Origin: an uncultured Bacilli bacterium
GTDB taxonomy: Bacteria > Bacillota_I > Bacilli_A > RF39 > UBA660
Length of the DNA: 26,544 nt
Reading direction: 5' to 3'
Assembly (NCBI GenBank): GCA_910586865.1
Contig: CAJUIY010000026.1
Location: 1-26,544 of the forward strand
Of this stretch, positions 7,053 to 16,394 are shown one piece after another. The stretch's first letter is position 1; each line of letters starts with the position of its first letter. Made by a program: the position numbers and the translations under genes. Below the pieces are notes generated by a model. The model had not been told where the DNA came from, searched no databases, and saw nothing but the letters and a program-made list of their open reading frames with translations.

Positions 7053-9035
7053 ATGGTAGAAAAAAGAATAGATGAACTTATCAAAATAATTAATGAAGCA
7101 GATTATCATTATCATACACTAGATAATCCAACGATTACGGATCAAGAGTATGATAAATATTTAAGGGAACTTTTTGATTTGGAGGAAGAACATCCAGAAC
7201 TGGTGAGAGAGGATTCTCCTACACAACATGCTGGCGGTAAAATCATTGATGGTTTTGTAAAAGTAGAACACAAAATACCAATGATGTCTTTAAGTGATGT
7301 TTTTTCAGAAAGTGAATTGCTTGATTTTGATGAACAAGTAAAAAAGAAAGTGGCAAATCCACAATATGTGTGTGAATTGAAAATAGATGGCTTATCTGTT
7401 TCCTTATTATATGAAAATGGGAAGTTAGTTAGGGCTGCTACTAGAGGAGATGGAACGATAGGTGAGGATATTACTCATAATGCGAAAACAATTAAATCTA
7501 TTCCGCTCAAGTTAAAAGAGAAAATAGATATTGAAGTTCGTGGAGAAATATTCATGAATAAGAAAACGCTAGAAGAAGTCAATAGTGAAAGAATTAAAAA
7601 TAAAGAACAACCACTTCAGAATTGTCGTAATGCCGCTGCTGGTTCGATTCGTCAACTAGATTCTAAGGTTGCAGCAAAAAGAAAATTAGATAATTTTATT
7701 TATCATTTGCCAAATCCTTCTGATTATGGTCTTAAGACACATCATGATGCGATAGAATATATGAAAAAGTTAGGTTTTAAAACAAACCCTAATAATAAAC
7801 TAGTGAATACAATGAAAGAAGTGTTAGATTTTATTGAGGAAAAAGGAAGCATAAGAGAAAGCCTTCCTTATGATATTGATGGTATTGTGATTAAAGTGAA
7901 TGATATTGCAAGTCAAGAGAAACTAGGATTTACTGCACGATATCCAAAATGGGCCGTTGCTTATAAGTTCCCAGCGAAGGAAGTGTTAACAAAATTAACA
8001 GATATTATTTTTACGGTTGGAAGAACTGGGCAAATTACTCCAAACGCCGTTTTAGAACCTGTTATTGTAGCTGGTTCTACTATTAGTAGAGCAACCTTAC
8101 ATAATGAAGATTATGTAGTGGCGAAAGATTTAAAAATTGGTGATATTGTTTCCATTCGAAAGGCAGGAGATGTCATTCCAGAAGTGGTAGAGAGAAAGTT
8201 AGAGAGAAGAACTGGACTTGAAAAAGATTTTGAAATGATTGATACCTGTCCAATGTGTGGAAGCCACTTAGAAAAAAAAGAAGGACAAGTGGATTATTTT
8301 TGCCTAAACGCAGAATGTCCAGCAAGAAAAATAGAAGGATTAATCCATTTTGCATCTCGTGATGCGATGAATATTGATGGACTAGGCGAAAGAATTATAG
8401 AGGATTTCTTTAACTTTGGCTTTATTAAAAAGATTAGTGATATTTATAAGTTAGAAAATCATAGAAAAGATTTAATTACTTTAGAAGGATATGGCGATAA
8501 ATCCGTTGCTAATTTACTAGATGCGATAGATGATAGTAAAGATAATTCATTAGAAAAATTAATCTTTGGTTTAGGAATTCCACATGTTGGAGCCAAAACT
8601 GCCAAAATTTTAGCAAGTAATTTTAAAATGTTAGAGAATCTGATAAGTAAGACGGAAGAAGAGCTTGTGAATATTCCTGATATTGGTGTTATTATTGCTA
8701 AAAGTGTTACTTCTTATTTTTCAAATATAGAAAATCAAAAAGAAGTAGAACGATTAAAGAATTTTGGAATTAATATGAATTATTTAGGAAAAGAAATAAA
8801 AGAAAATGAAAATTTTAAAGATAAATCTTTTGTCTTAACGGGTACTCTTACCAAATACAGTAGAGAAGAAGCAAAAGAGCTGATAGAATCTCTTGGTGGA
8901 AAGACGATTGATTCAGTATCCAAAAAGACTTCTGTGGTAATTGTAGGAGAAAAACCAGGAAGCAAATATGAAAAAGCAAAGCAATTAGGTATCGATATTT
9001 GGAGTGAGGATGACTTTACATCAAAAATACAGTAA
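7053..9035 (+). CDS. ligA: NAD-dependent DNA ligase LigA
   Basis: The protein has 660 residues, the normal LigA length, and seals nicks in replication and repair using NAD+. The domains are in canonical order. The Ia domain (1-70) carries YHYHTLDNPTITDQEYD, which binds the NMN half. The adenylation domain has the catalytic Lys110 in the motif ELKIDGL, with VRGEIFM and DGIVIKVN downstream. The OB fold is followed by a four-Cys zinc finger (CPMC...CLNAEC, about 395-420). The helix-hairpin-helix region includes GLGIPHVGAKTA. A C-terminal BRCT domain starts near 587 (DKSFVLTGTL). ATG 7053 is preceded by GGTGAT (7043-7048), and a TATACT box at 7030-7035 may be its -10 element. Confidence 0.97.
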   Translation: MVEKRIDELIKIINEADYHYHTLDNPTITDQEYDKYLRELFDLEEEHPELVREDSPTQHAGGKIIDGFVKVEHKIPMMSLSDVFSESELLDFDEQVKKKVANPQYVCELKIDGLSVSLLYENGKLVRAATRGDGTIGEDITHNAKTIKSIPLKLKEKIDIEVRGEIFMNKKTLEEVNSERIKNKEQPLQNCRNAAAGSIRQLDSKVAAKRKLDNFIYHLPNPSDYGLKTHHDAIEYMKKLGFKTNPNNKLVNTMKEVLDFIEEKGSIRESLPYDIDGIVIKVNDIASQEKLGFTARYPKWAVAYKFPAKEVLTKLTDIIFTVGRTGQITPNAVLEPVIVAGSTISRATLHNEDYVVAKDLKIGDIVSIRKAGDVIPEVVERKLERRTGLEKDFEMIDTCPMCGSHLEKKEGQVDYFCLNAECPARKIEGLIHFASRDAMNIDGLGERIIEDFFNFGFIKKISDIYKLENHRKDLITLEGYGDKSVANLLDAIDDSKDNSLEKLIFGLGIPHVGAKTAKILASNFKMLENLISKTEEELVNIPDIGVIIAKSVTSYFSNIENQKEVERLKNFGINMNYLGKEIKENENFKDKSFVLTGTLTKYSREEAKELIESLGGKTIDSVSKKTSVVIVGEKPGSKYEKAKQLGIDIWSEDDFTSKIQ

Positions 9036-9057
9036 CCATCTTTTCTTATTAATACAA

Positions 9058-9087
9058 TTGACAAAAACTAGGAGTAAAGCTTATAAT
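9058..9087 (+). promoter_or_regulatory. Sigma-A-type promoter for the large surface protein
   Basis: TTGACA (9058-9063) and TATAAT (9082-9087), both perfect consensus hexamers, are separated by 18 bases, in the gap between ligA and the surface-protein gene. Such a strong promoter implies high expression. Confidence 0.85.
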
Positions 9088-9123
9088 TAGGATAGGAAAT
9101 AATAGAATAGGATCGTGAGTAGA

Positions 9124-12100
9124 ATGGGAAAAAAAGGTAAAAGTGCAAATAAATTTAGAAAAGTAGAAATTAGTCATGAGAATATTAAAAAAGAGAATTT
9201 GAAAGCATATAAAGGGATTATTTTTTTCTCTCTTATCCTTTTGACAATTGTAATAGGTACGAGTTATGCTTTATTTTCTACGGTAAGGACTAGCAAAAAA
9301 ACAGTAGAAGTAGAGGCAGGTACTTTTAATATTCGTTTCCTAGAGAGTAATTATATTAATCTAGAAAATACGTATCCTATGACCGATGAAGAAGGATTAA
9401 ATACAGAAGGCTATCGTTTTACCATTACAAATGAAGGTACATTGAATGGAAAATATAATATTAGTTTAGAAGAAGGTGAAGAAAATACACTAGATAAAAG
9501 TTATATTAAATACAGTATTAAAGAAGGAGAAGGGACTTGGAGTACGCCAGCTTTATTATCGAACGGAACAATTCTTTTAGATAATAAATTATTAAATAGT
9601 ACAGAACATGTTGATTATGAATTAAAATTATGGTTGGACGAATCTGCACCAAATGAAGTACAAGGGACAAAATACCAAGCTAAAATTGTGGTTAGTGCAA
9701 CTCAAACAAATGCAAATATTGTAGATGTTGCTCAACCAATTATTAATCTTAATGGTGCAAGTATTATGAATATCGAGCAAAATACTAGTTTTACTGATCC
9801 AGGTGTAAGTAGTATACAGGATAATGAAGAAATTGATGTTTCTAGAGTAACAAAAAGATATGAGTATTTTGATGGTGTAAATACAATAGAAGTAGAGTCA
9901 TTAGATACATCTAAAATAGGAACTTATTATATTTATTATGAAGTTTTGGATAGTAATGAGAATAAGGGGCTAGCTATCCGAATCGTAAATGTCTATAAAA
10001 CGGATACGACGCCGCCAACCATTACAGTAGTAGGAGAGGCTTCTATGGTATTAGAGTATGGTGCAGATTATACTGACCAAGGAGCAATTGCTCAAGATAA
10101 TATCGATGGAGATTTAACTAGCAAAATTGTTACTATTGGAGAAGTAAATACCAAAAAAGAAGGAACTCAAATTATTAAATACTTAATTATCGATAGTGAG
10201 GGGAATACAGCAAGTGCAGTAAGAACGGTTATTGTAAAAAGAAAGTATGCTGATGTAAGTGGTAATTTTGTATTTAATAAAGATTTATCGGATGGTACGA
10301 AACAAGTATACGATATCAATATACAAAGTAGTAATACCCCATTAACTTATGTTATTACATCCGATGGAGAAGTTCCAGAAGAGAGTGATTATAAGACAAT
10401 TGAAGAATTAGAAACAGAAGGTTCAGCAGAAGATGGTCGATTACTATTTAAAAGAAATGGAGACTATGTTATTTGGATAAAAGATAGCAAAGGAGAAATT
10501 GTAAGTAAGGAACTAAGTGTTTATGGAATAGACATATCAAGACCGACTTGTAGAATTTACTTAGACCCGACTTTATTAGATCTTGATTTATATTTTCAAG
10601 AACTTTGGACTTTGCCATACGGCAGTCATTTCAATATTGGAAAAGGTATTGAAAAAAGACTTGGTATATATTGTACGGATCCTGTAAATATAGCAGAGAG
10701 TTATTTAACTAACCAATTACTACCAATATCGAATCCTGAGATTTTAGAGATTGTAAATATAGCAGCTCCGATATGGTATGGGGATCAAGCTTATTACGAA
10801 GTGATAGTAAGGGGGGGAAAAGTTGGTCAAACTAGTTTAACTTTAGCTGAAAATTCTATTTTTGACAATGCTGGTAATGGAAATGGAGAAAAAAAAGTAG
10901 ATATTATGGTGGGGGACTTAGAAGTTGATAATGAGGACGTAACGTTGGATTTTAGCAATGAAATTACGAAGAAAATTAAGACAACTGGCACAAATTTAGG
11001 TGATATGTTCAAATTTATTTCTAGTGATGAAAGTGTTGTCAAGGTTGAGAAAGATGGGGATAAGACAGCTACTGACGCTATTATGACAGCAGTTGCTCCT
11101 GGTTCAGCTACTATTACTGTAGTTGATTTGAGTAGTATGGCAAAAAAGATTATAAATGTTAAAGTAATCAATACAGTTAACTTAACCTTTACAAAAGGAG
11201 AAGGAGTAGAATCTCTTACTTCAACCTCTCTATCCTGTACAGCAGAAGATTCGATGGAATGCGAAATAACTTTGCCATCCTTTACTGCAAAAGATGGGTA
11301 TGAAGCAATCGGCTGGAATACAGATGAGTATGAAGGTGTAGGAACTCCTTCGGGTTCTACTATTAGCGTATCCAAAAGTGATACTTATTATGCCATAGCA
11401 AATAAGCCACAAAATGAGAATATTAAGGCAGTCTATACTTATAATCAAACTGCGGGAGCCGACAATTATTGTGTAACAGGAGAAGAAACTACTTGTCAGT
11501 CAAATAATTGTATCGAAACTCGAACAAAAGGAACTTGCCCAAGTGGCACTATTATTAAATACGCAGTAAACGATAGTGAAGATAAGGTTTTCTATGTTGT
11601 TCATGATGATGGAAGAAGAATGACTCTTCAGCAAAGAGAAAATACCATAAAAAGTCCATGGTATGCAGAAAGTAATGATAATACGCATGGACCGGTAACT
11701 GCACTAGACGCACTGGATTCCGCAACTAGTGGCTGGACCAATGTAAGAACGCAAAAATATACAATGGGAACAACGGACTTTTTAGCTCATTCTACATTTG
11801 CTGGAACAAATTATGCAAGTATCTATACTCAATGTCATTCTGCCTCTATTGTTGGAGCTTGTAATATGAAAACAGGATATACCTTGACAGAAAGGTCTTC
11901 AAAAGCAAGAATGATTACATTACAAGAAGCTCGTATAACAGGCTGTGCTGGTCCATCAGAGGCAGCAAGTTGTCCAATTTGGATGTATAATTATTTACAA
12001 AGTTCCGTTGAAAATGGTGGAACTATGAATGATAGCACAAATGGTGGAGGATACCATACTATGTCAACCTTTACTGGAACACAACATGATTGGTGGATGA

Positions 12101-12177
12101 CACCTCAAGCTTATTTGTCACAAATAGGTACAACCAATGATAATGGTATACGTGCAGTCATTGAAATTGATAAATAA
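9124..12177 (+). CDS. Large multidomain surface protein with SipW/TasA-type N-terminus and Ig-like domains
   Basis: The protein has 1017 residues. A basic N-terminus leads into a hydrophobic segment (about 31-51) ending SYALFSTV, then a short linker and VEAGTF, the pattern of SipW-processed TasA/camelysin proteins. The module to about residue 205 resembles the 188-residue protein at 24909: both have PxTDEeG...GYxFxxTNxG and ELKxWxxxxAxNEV. Two DUF5011/HYR-like Ig domains follow (about 207-295, 296-375; DTTPPTITVVG...). A Big2-like domain lies near 606-690 (SSDESVVKV...PGSATITVVD), then an InlB-like B-repeat with EAIGWNTD. The last 200 residues (from VFYVVHDDGRRMT, about 822) form a domain I cannot name. 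No LPXTG anchor is seen. ATG 9124 fits AGGAT at 9109-9113 better than GTG 9115. The likely role is adhesion or a matrix component; that is inference. Confidence 0.8.
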   Translation: MGKKGKSANKFRKVEISHENIKKENLKAYKGIIFFSLILLTIVIGTSYALFSTVRTSKKTVEVEAGTFNIRFLESNYINLENTYPMTDEEGLNTEGYRFTITNEGTLNGKYNISLEEGEENTLDKSYIKYSIKEGEGTWSTPALLSNGTILLDNKLLNSTEHVDYELKLWLDESAPNEVQGTKYQAKIVVSATQTNANIVDVAQPIINLNGASIMNIEQNTSFTDPGVSSIQDNEEIDVSRVTKRYEYFDGVNTIEVESLDTSKIGTYYIYYEVLDSNENKGLAIRIVNVYKTDTTPPTITVVGEASMVLEYGADYTDQGAIAQDNIDGDLTSKIVTIGEVNTKKEGTQIIKYLIIDSEGNTASAVRTVIVKRKYADVSGNFVFNKDLSDGTKQVYDINIQSSNTPLTYVITSDGEVPEESDYKTIEELETEGSAEDGRLLFKRNGDYVIWIKDSKGEIVSKELSVYGIDISRPTCRIYLDPTLLDLDLYFQELWTLPYGSHFNIGKGIEKRLGIYCTDPVNIAESYLTNQLLPISNPEILEIVNIAAPIWYGDQAYYEVIVRGGKVGQTSLTLAENSIFDNAGNGNGEKKVDIMVGDLEVDNEDVTLDFSNEITKKIKTTGTNLGDMFKFISSDESVVKVEKDGDKTATDAIMTAVAPGSATITVVDLSSMAKKIINVKVINTVNLTFTKGEGVESLTSTSLSCTAEDSMECEITLPSFTAKDGYEAIGWNTDEYEGVGTPSGSTISVSKSDTYYAIANKPQNENIKAVYTYNQTAGADNYCVTGEETTCQSNNCIETRTKGTCPSGTIIKYAVNDSEDKVFYVVHDDGRRMTLQQRENTIKSPWYAESNDNTHGPVTALDALDSATSGWTNVRTQKYTMGTTDFLAHSTFAGTNYASIYTQCHSASIVGACNMKTGYTLTERSSKARMITLQEARITGCAGPSEAASCPIWMYNYLQSSVENGGTMNDSTNGGGYHTMSTFTGTQHDWWMTPQAYLSQIGTTNDNGIRAVIEIDK

Positions 12178-12187
12178 TAAATATTCT

Positions 12188-12220
12188 AAAAAGTCAATAC
12201 TTTTCATTGGCTTTTTATTT
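12188..12220 (+). terminator. Intrinsic terminator after the surface-protein gene
   Basis: AAAAAGTCAAT (12188-12198) pairs with ATTGGCTTTTT (12206-12216), with one T-G wobble, around a 7-base loop. A T-rich tail follows. Confidence 0.85.
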
Positions 12221-12246
12221 TGGTATCATAAATAGGAGGTGTAAAA

Positions 12247-14400
12247 ATGAATGAATTAATAATATCGGAAATTAGTAAGAATCTAGCTATCAGTAAGAAA
12301 CAAGTAGAAGTAGTTCTTACATTATTAAGTGAAGGTAATACGATTCCTTTCATCGCTCGTTACCGAAAGGAAGCAACGGGGGCTTTGGATGAAGAGGTAA
12401 TACGTAAAATTAACGAAGTCTATGAATACCAAGAAAATTTATTAAAAAGAAAAGAAGATGTGATTCGTTTAATTGATGAAAAGGGTCTTCTTACAGAAGA
12501 GTTAAAAACATCCATTCTTTCTTGTGAAAAGTTAGTGGAAGTAGAGGATTTATATCGTCCTTACAAAGAAAAGAAGAAAACAAAAGCAACAGAAGCGATT
12601 AAGAACGGCTTAGAACCACTGGCTAAGAAAATGATGTCTTTTCCAAGTACTGGTAGTCTAGAAAATTTAGCAGCTCCTTATTTAAAGGATGCTGTTAAAA
12701 CGACAGAAGAAGCCATAACAGGAGCAGGATATATTATAGCAGAGTGGATTAGTGATAATGCTTTTTATCGTAAATATATTCGAAATTTTATCTATAAAAA
12801 TGGAACTTTAGTATCCAAGTTAAAGAAAAAGGCCGAAGAAAAAGATGAAAGTAAAACATATGAAATGTATTATGATTATCAAGAAGTCATAAAGTATGCC
12901 AAACCTCATCGAATTATGGCAATCAATCGAGGAGAAAAAGAAGGTGTTTTATCCGTTAGTATTGACTATGATATAGATAGAATTATTGAATTCTTAGAAA
13001 AGAGATTAATTAAAAATAAGGATAGTTTTGTAGTGGATGTAGTAAAATCTTCGATTGTAGATTCCTTAAAAAGATTAATACTACCTAGTGTGGAAAGGGA
13101 AATTCGCTCGGGATTAAAAGAAGTAGCAGAAGAAGTATCCATTAAGAATTTTGCTACTAATGTGGAAAAACTTTTACTAACTCCTCCTATGAAAGAAAAA
13201 GTAGTGTTAGGATTTGATCCAGCTTTTCGTACTGGGTGTAAACTAGCCGTTCTTGATAAAACAGGAAAACCTTTAGAAATAGCAGTTATCTATCCAACGG
13301 AACCACATAATAAAATAGAAGAATCCAAAAAGAAAGTGTTGGAATTAATTGATAAATATCAAATCGATATCATTGCGATTGGAAATGGAACGGCCTCTCG
13401 TGAGAGTGAAGCTTTTATCGCTAGTGTCATCAAAGAAGCAAAAAAAGAGGTAGAGTATATCATCGTTAGTGAAGCAGGGGCTTCTGTTTATTCCGCATCC
13501 AAACTGGCAATAGAAGAGTTTCCAGATTTAACAGTAGAAAAAAGAAGTGCTATCAGTATCGGAAGAAGATTACAAGACTCTTTATCAGAACTTGTTAAAA
13601 TAGATCCAAAAAGTATTGGAGTGGGATTATATCAACATGATGTTACTGCGAAAAAATTAGATGAATCTTTGAACTTTGTGGTAGAAAAATGTGTTAACTC
13701 AGTAGGAGTAAATATTAATACGGCTTCCAGTAGTCTACTTTCTTATGTATCAGGTCTTACCAAAAGAGCAATTGATGCATTACTAACCTTTCGAAATGAT
13801 AACGGTAAGTTTAAAAAACGAGAAGAGATTAAAAAGTTAAAAGGAATTACTCCAAAGATTTATGAACAAGCGATTGGCTTTATTCGAATCGTAGATGGAG
13901 AAAATGAACTAGATAAAACTTCGATTCACCCAGAAAGTTATGAAGCAACGATTAAGTTATTAACTAGTCTAGGATTAAATACGAAGGATATTGGTAGTGA
14001 AGATTTAAAAGAAAAAATGAAAAACTTAGATATTACCAAGACAAGTGAAGAATTAGAAATCGATCAATATACTCTAGAAGATATTGTAAAAGCTTTAATT
14101 TCTCCGGAAAGAGATCCTAGAGATGAAATGCCAAAACCAATTTTAAAAAGTGATGTTTTACATATTGAGGATTTACATATTGGAGATAAATTACAAGGAA
14201 CGGTTCGTAATGTGGTAGATTTTGGACTTTTTATCGATATTGGACTTCATAATGATGGACTTGCTCATATATCGAAGTTAAGTAAAGATTTCATTAAGCA
14301 TCCATCGGATTTATTTTCGGTTGGAGATATTGTAGACTGTTATGTTGATGATATATCCGTAGAAAAAGAAAAAGTAAGCCTAAGTTTACTAGAAAGATAA
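12247..14400 (+). CDS. tex: Tex-family RNA-binding transcription accessory protein
   Basis: The protein has 717 residues, typical of Tex (YdcI/Spt6-related). The N-terminal helical region carries the hallmark GNTIPFIARYRKEATGALDE (about 30-49). A YqgF-like RNase H fold begins near 320 (VLGFDPAFRTGCK). Helix-hairpin-helix repeats lie around 500-560 (VGVNINTASSSLLSYVSGLT). The C-terminal S1 domain covers about 640-715 (GDKLQGTVRNVVDFGLFIDIG). Family members bind RNA and associate with transcription. AGGAGGTG (12234-12241) supports ATG 12247. A terminator separates the gene from the preceding one, so it probably has its own promoter (GGTATCAT near 12222-12229 is a possible -10 region). Confidence 0.95.
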   Translation: MNELIISEISKNLAISKKQVEVVLTLLSEGNTIPFIARYRKEATGALDEEVIRKINEVYEYQENLLKRKEDVIRLIDEKGLLTEELKTSILSCEKLVEVEDLYRPYKEKKKTKATEAIKNGLEPLAKKMMSFPSTGSLENLAAPYLKDAVKTTEEAITGAGYIIAEWISDNAFYRKYIRNFIYKNGTLVSKLKKKAEEKDESKTYEMYYDYQEVIKYAKPHRIMAINRGEKEGVLSVSIDYDIDRIIEFLEKRLIKNKDSFVVDVVKSSIVDSLKRLILPSVEREIRSGLKEVAEEVSIKNFATNVEKLLLTPPMKEKVVLGFDPAFRTGCKLAVLDKTGKPLEIAVIYPTEPHNKIEESKKKVLELIDKYQIDIIAIGNGTASRESEAFIASVIKEAKKEVEYIIVSEAGASVYSASKLAIEEFPDLTVEKRSAISIGRRLQDSLSELVKIDPKSIGVGLYQHDVTAKKLDESLNFVVEKCVNSVGVNINTASSSLLSYVSGLTKRAIDALLTFRNDNGKFKKREEIKKLKGITPKIYEQAIGFIRIVDGENELDKTSIHPESYEATIKLLTSLGLNTKDIGSEDLKEKMKNLDITKTSEELEIDQYTLEDIVKALISPERDPRDEMPKPILKSDVLHIEDLHIGDKLQGTVRNVVDFGLFIDIGLHNDGLAHISKLSKDFIKHPSDLFSVGDIVDCYVDDISVEKEKVSLSLLER

Positions 14401-14471
14401 TTGATGAGAATGTTAGTTTGTGATATTCTTAATATGTTGAAAGAATATAAAAAAGTAAAGGAGAGTAGTAC

Positions 14472-14930
14472 ATGAGAACAAGAGGATTTGAAATTGTGAA
14501 AGGATGGGAAGACAAAGGAATTAATCTTCCAGTAAGAAAGACAAAAAGAGCAGCAGCTTATGATGTAGAAGCAGCAGAAGATACTCTTATTCCCGCTTTT
14601 AAACCTGGGATTAAACCAACACTTGTGCCAACGGGATTAAAGGCTTACTGTGCGGAGGATGAATGGTATATGTTGGCAAACCGTAGTAGTGGTCCGAAAA
14701 AAGGACTACAAATGGCAAATGGAATTGGAATTATTGACGCTGATTATTATGAGAATGAAACGAATGATGGACATTTTTTCTTTCAATATTATAATACGAC
14801 AGACAAAGATATTGTAATAAAAAAAGGAGAAGCAATTGGACAGGTTATTTTTATGAAGTATTTGATAGCAGATGATGATCATGCGGAAGGAATTCGTACT
14901 GGTGGCTTTGGTTCTACGGATAAAAATTAA
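14472..14930 (+). CDS. dut: dUTP diphosphatase (dUTPase, trimeric type)
   Basis: The protein has 152 residues. dUTPase hydrolyses dUTP to dUMP and pyrophosphate, keeping uracil out of DNA and supplying the thymidylate precursor. The five motifs of the homotrimeric family are present: AAYDVEAA (28-35), RSSGPKKGL (71-79), NGIGIIDADYY (83-93, with the catalytic Asp and Tyr), KGEAIGQVIF (118-127) and the C-terminal lid RTGGFGSTD (142-150). The sequence between motifs 3 and 4 is a few residues longer than in short viral forms. AGGAGA at about 14459-14464 supports ATG 14472. Confidence 0.93.
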   Translation: MRTRGFEIVKGWEDKGINLPVRKTKRAAAYDVEAAEDTLIPAFKPGIKPTLVPTGLKAYCAEDEWYMLANRSSGPKKGLQMANGIGIIDADYYENETNDGHFFFQYYNTTDKDIVIKKGEAIGQVIFMKYLIADDDHAEGIRTGGFGSTDKN

Positions 14931-14949
14931 GTGCCTAACGGCATTTTTT
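14929..14949 (+). terminator. Intrinsic terminator after dut
   Basis: AAGTGCC (14929-14935) pairs with GGCATTT (14940-14946), including one G-T wobble, across a TAAC tetraloop and into a T-tract. The stem overlaps the dut stop codon region. Confidence 0.85.
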
Positions 14950-15010
14950 CTTTGGAATAACTTTATCAATAAAAAGAGTTATGATAAAATAAATAATGGA
15001 AGGTGGTAAC

Positions 15011-16141
15011 ATGATATATTTAGATTATTCCGCAACCACTCCTGTTAGTGAAGAAGTATTGGATACCTTTGTCAAAGTATCAAAAAATTATATCGGAAAC
15101 CCGAATTCTCTTCATAAACTGGGAGTAGAGTCTAAAAGACTAATTGAAGCATCTACCGAACAAATCGCTTCTCTTTTAGGTGTGAAGGAAAAAGAAATCA
15201 TTTATACAAGTGGGGCAACGGAAGCCAATAATCTTGCTATAAAGGGAGTATGTGAAAAGTATCAAAATAGAGGAAGACATATGATTACCACAAGGCTGGA
15301 ACATTCTTCCGTAACCGCACCTATTTCTTATTTGGTAAAAAATGGGTACGATGTAGATTTTGTAGAATTAGATGAGAATGGATTGGTTTCAATTGATAAC
15401 TTAAAAAAAGTAATAAGGGAAGATACTATTTTGGTATCAATTTGTTCCGTAAATAGTGAAATAGGTCTCGTTCAAAACATAGAGGAGATAGCAGAGTTTT
15501 TAAAAGGCTATCCTAAGATTCTTTTTCATAGTGATATGACTCAGTCAATTGGGAAAATAGAGATGAATTTAGAAAATGTGGATTTAATTAGTTTTTCTGC
15601 TCAAAAGTTTTATGGGCTAAAAGGAATTGGCTGTTTAATAAAAAAGGAAAATATTACTTTAGAACCCATCATTCATGGTGGCAAGTCAACAACGATTTAT
15701 CGAAGTGGTACACCAGCCGTTGCTTTAATTGCCTCTCTTGCCAAAGCTTTAAGACTTATTTTTATAGATAGTCAAAAAAGATTAAATCAGGTAGAGATAT
15801 TAAATCAGTATGTAAAAGAAAACTTAAAGAATATAAAAGGAGTTCATATTAATAGTAATTCCAATTGTAGTCCCTATATTTTAAATATTAGTATTGAAAA
15901 TATAAAATCGGAAGTGATGCTGCATGCTTTAGAAGAGGAGGATATTTATCTTTCTACACAAACTGCTTGTTCTAGTGGTGGCTATTCGTCTGCACTTTTG
16001 GCTTTTACTAAAAATAAGAGTTATGCAGAGAACAGTCTTAGAATTAGTCTTAGTTATTTGACAACAAAAGAGGAGTTAACAAAATTCTTAGAAATATTTC
16101 AAAAGAAAATGAAGGAGTTAGATTTTAGTGAAAGTAGTTAA
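15011..16141 (+). CDS. Cysteine desulfurase (NifS/IscS family, class V aminotransferase)
   Basis: The protein has 376 residues. It converts cysteine to alanine and holds the sulfur as a persulfide for tRNA thiolation, Fe-S clusters or other acceptors. It opens with IYLDYSATTP, the family signature. The PLP-binding lysine is Lys199 in FSAQKFYGLKG, and the active-site cysteine is Cys320 in TACSSGGYSS. ATG 15011 is chosen over ATG 14996, since GGAAGGTGG (14998-15006) is then an ideal ribosome binding site. Its last 14 bases overlap the mini-thioredoxin gene. No iscU/sufU or thiI/mnmA lies alongside, so the sulfur acceptor is not evident; the two thioredoxin-fold neighbours are candidates for thiol partners. 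Confidence 0.93.
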   Translation: MIYLDYSATTPVSEEVLDTFVKVSKNYIGNPNSLHKLGVESKRLIEASTEQIASLLGVKEKEIIYTSGATEANNLAIKGVCEKYQNRGRHMITTRLEHSSVTAPISYLVKNGYDVDFVELDENGLVSIDNLKKVIREDTILVSICSVNSEIGLVQNIEEIAEFLKGYPKILFHSDMTQSIGKIEMNLENVDLISFSAQKFYGLKGIGCLIKKENITLEPIIHGGKSTTIYRSGTPAVALIASLAKALRLIFIDSQKRLNQVEILNQYVKENLKNIKGVHINSNSNCSPYILNISIENIKSEVMLHALEEEDIYLSTQTACSSGGYSSALLAFTKNKSYAENSLRISLSYLTTKEELTKFLEIFQKKMKELDFSESS

Positions 16142-16394
16142 AATAACCGCATTATGGTGTAGTGCGTGTCTAATTATGAATAAAAGATGGGATGAAGTAT
16201 TAAAAGAAAAAAAGATAGAAACGGTTTCTTTGGATATTGATATGGATGAAGAAGAAGTAAAACAATATGAGGTTGGGGATGTTTTGCCAGTTTTTATTCT
16301 ATTTAAGAGAGAAAAAGAAGTAAAACGAATTGTTGGTGAAAAAACAACTGGTGAATTACTTTCTATCCTAAAGGAAGTGGAAGAGAAAGTATGA
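16128..16394 (+). CDS. Mini-thioredoxin with a WCSAC active site
   Basis: The protein has 88 residues, shorter than a standard thioredoxin (about 105), but it keeps the essentials. These are the first strand, the active site WCSAC (Cys11, Cys14), and the cis-proline loop VLPVF with Pro54. It has no signal peptide, so it is cytoplasmic. GTG 16128 is the start that keeps the first strand, with AAGGAG at 16111-16116 as its ribosome binding site. It overlaps the cysteine desulfurase by 14 bases and the following gene by 4 (ATGA-type junction), which argues for translational coupling. I infer that it carries electrons or sulfane sulfur between the desulfurase and the downstream CcdA-like transporter. 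Confidence 0.85.
   Translation: MKVVKITALWCSACLIMNKRWDEVLKEKKIETVSLDIDMDEEEVKQYEVGDVLPVFILFKREKEVKRIVGEKTTGELLSILKEVEEKV

Noticed and set aside
9115..9126. GTG 9115 as start of the large surface protein
   Set aside because: The AGGAT box at 9109-9113 would be only one base away; ATG 9124 in the same frame has workable spacing. The difference is three residues.
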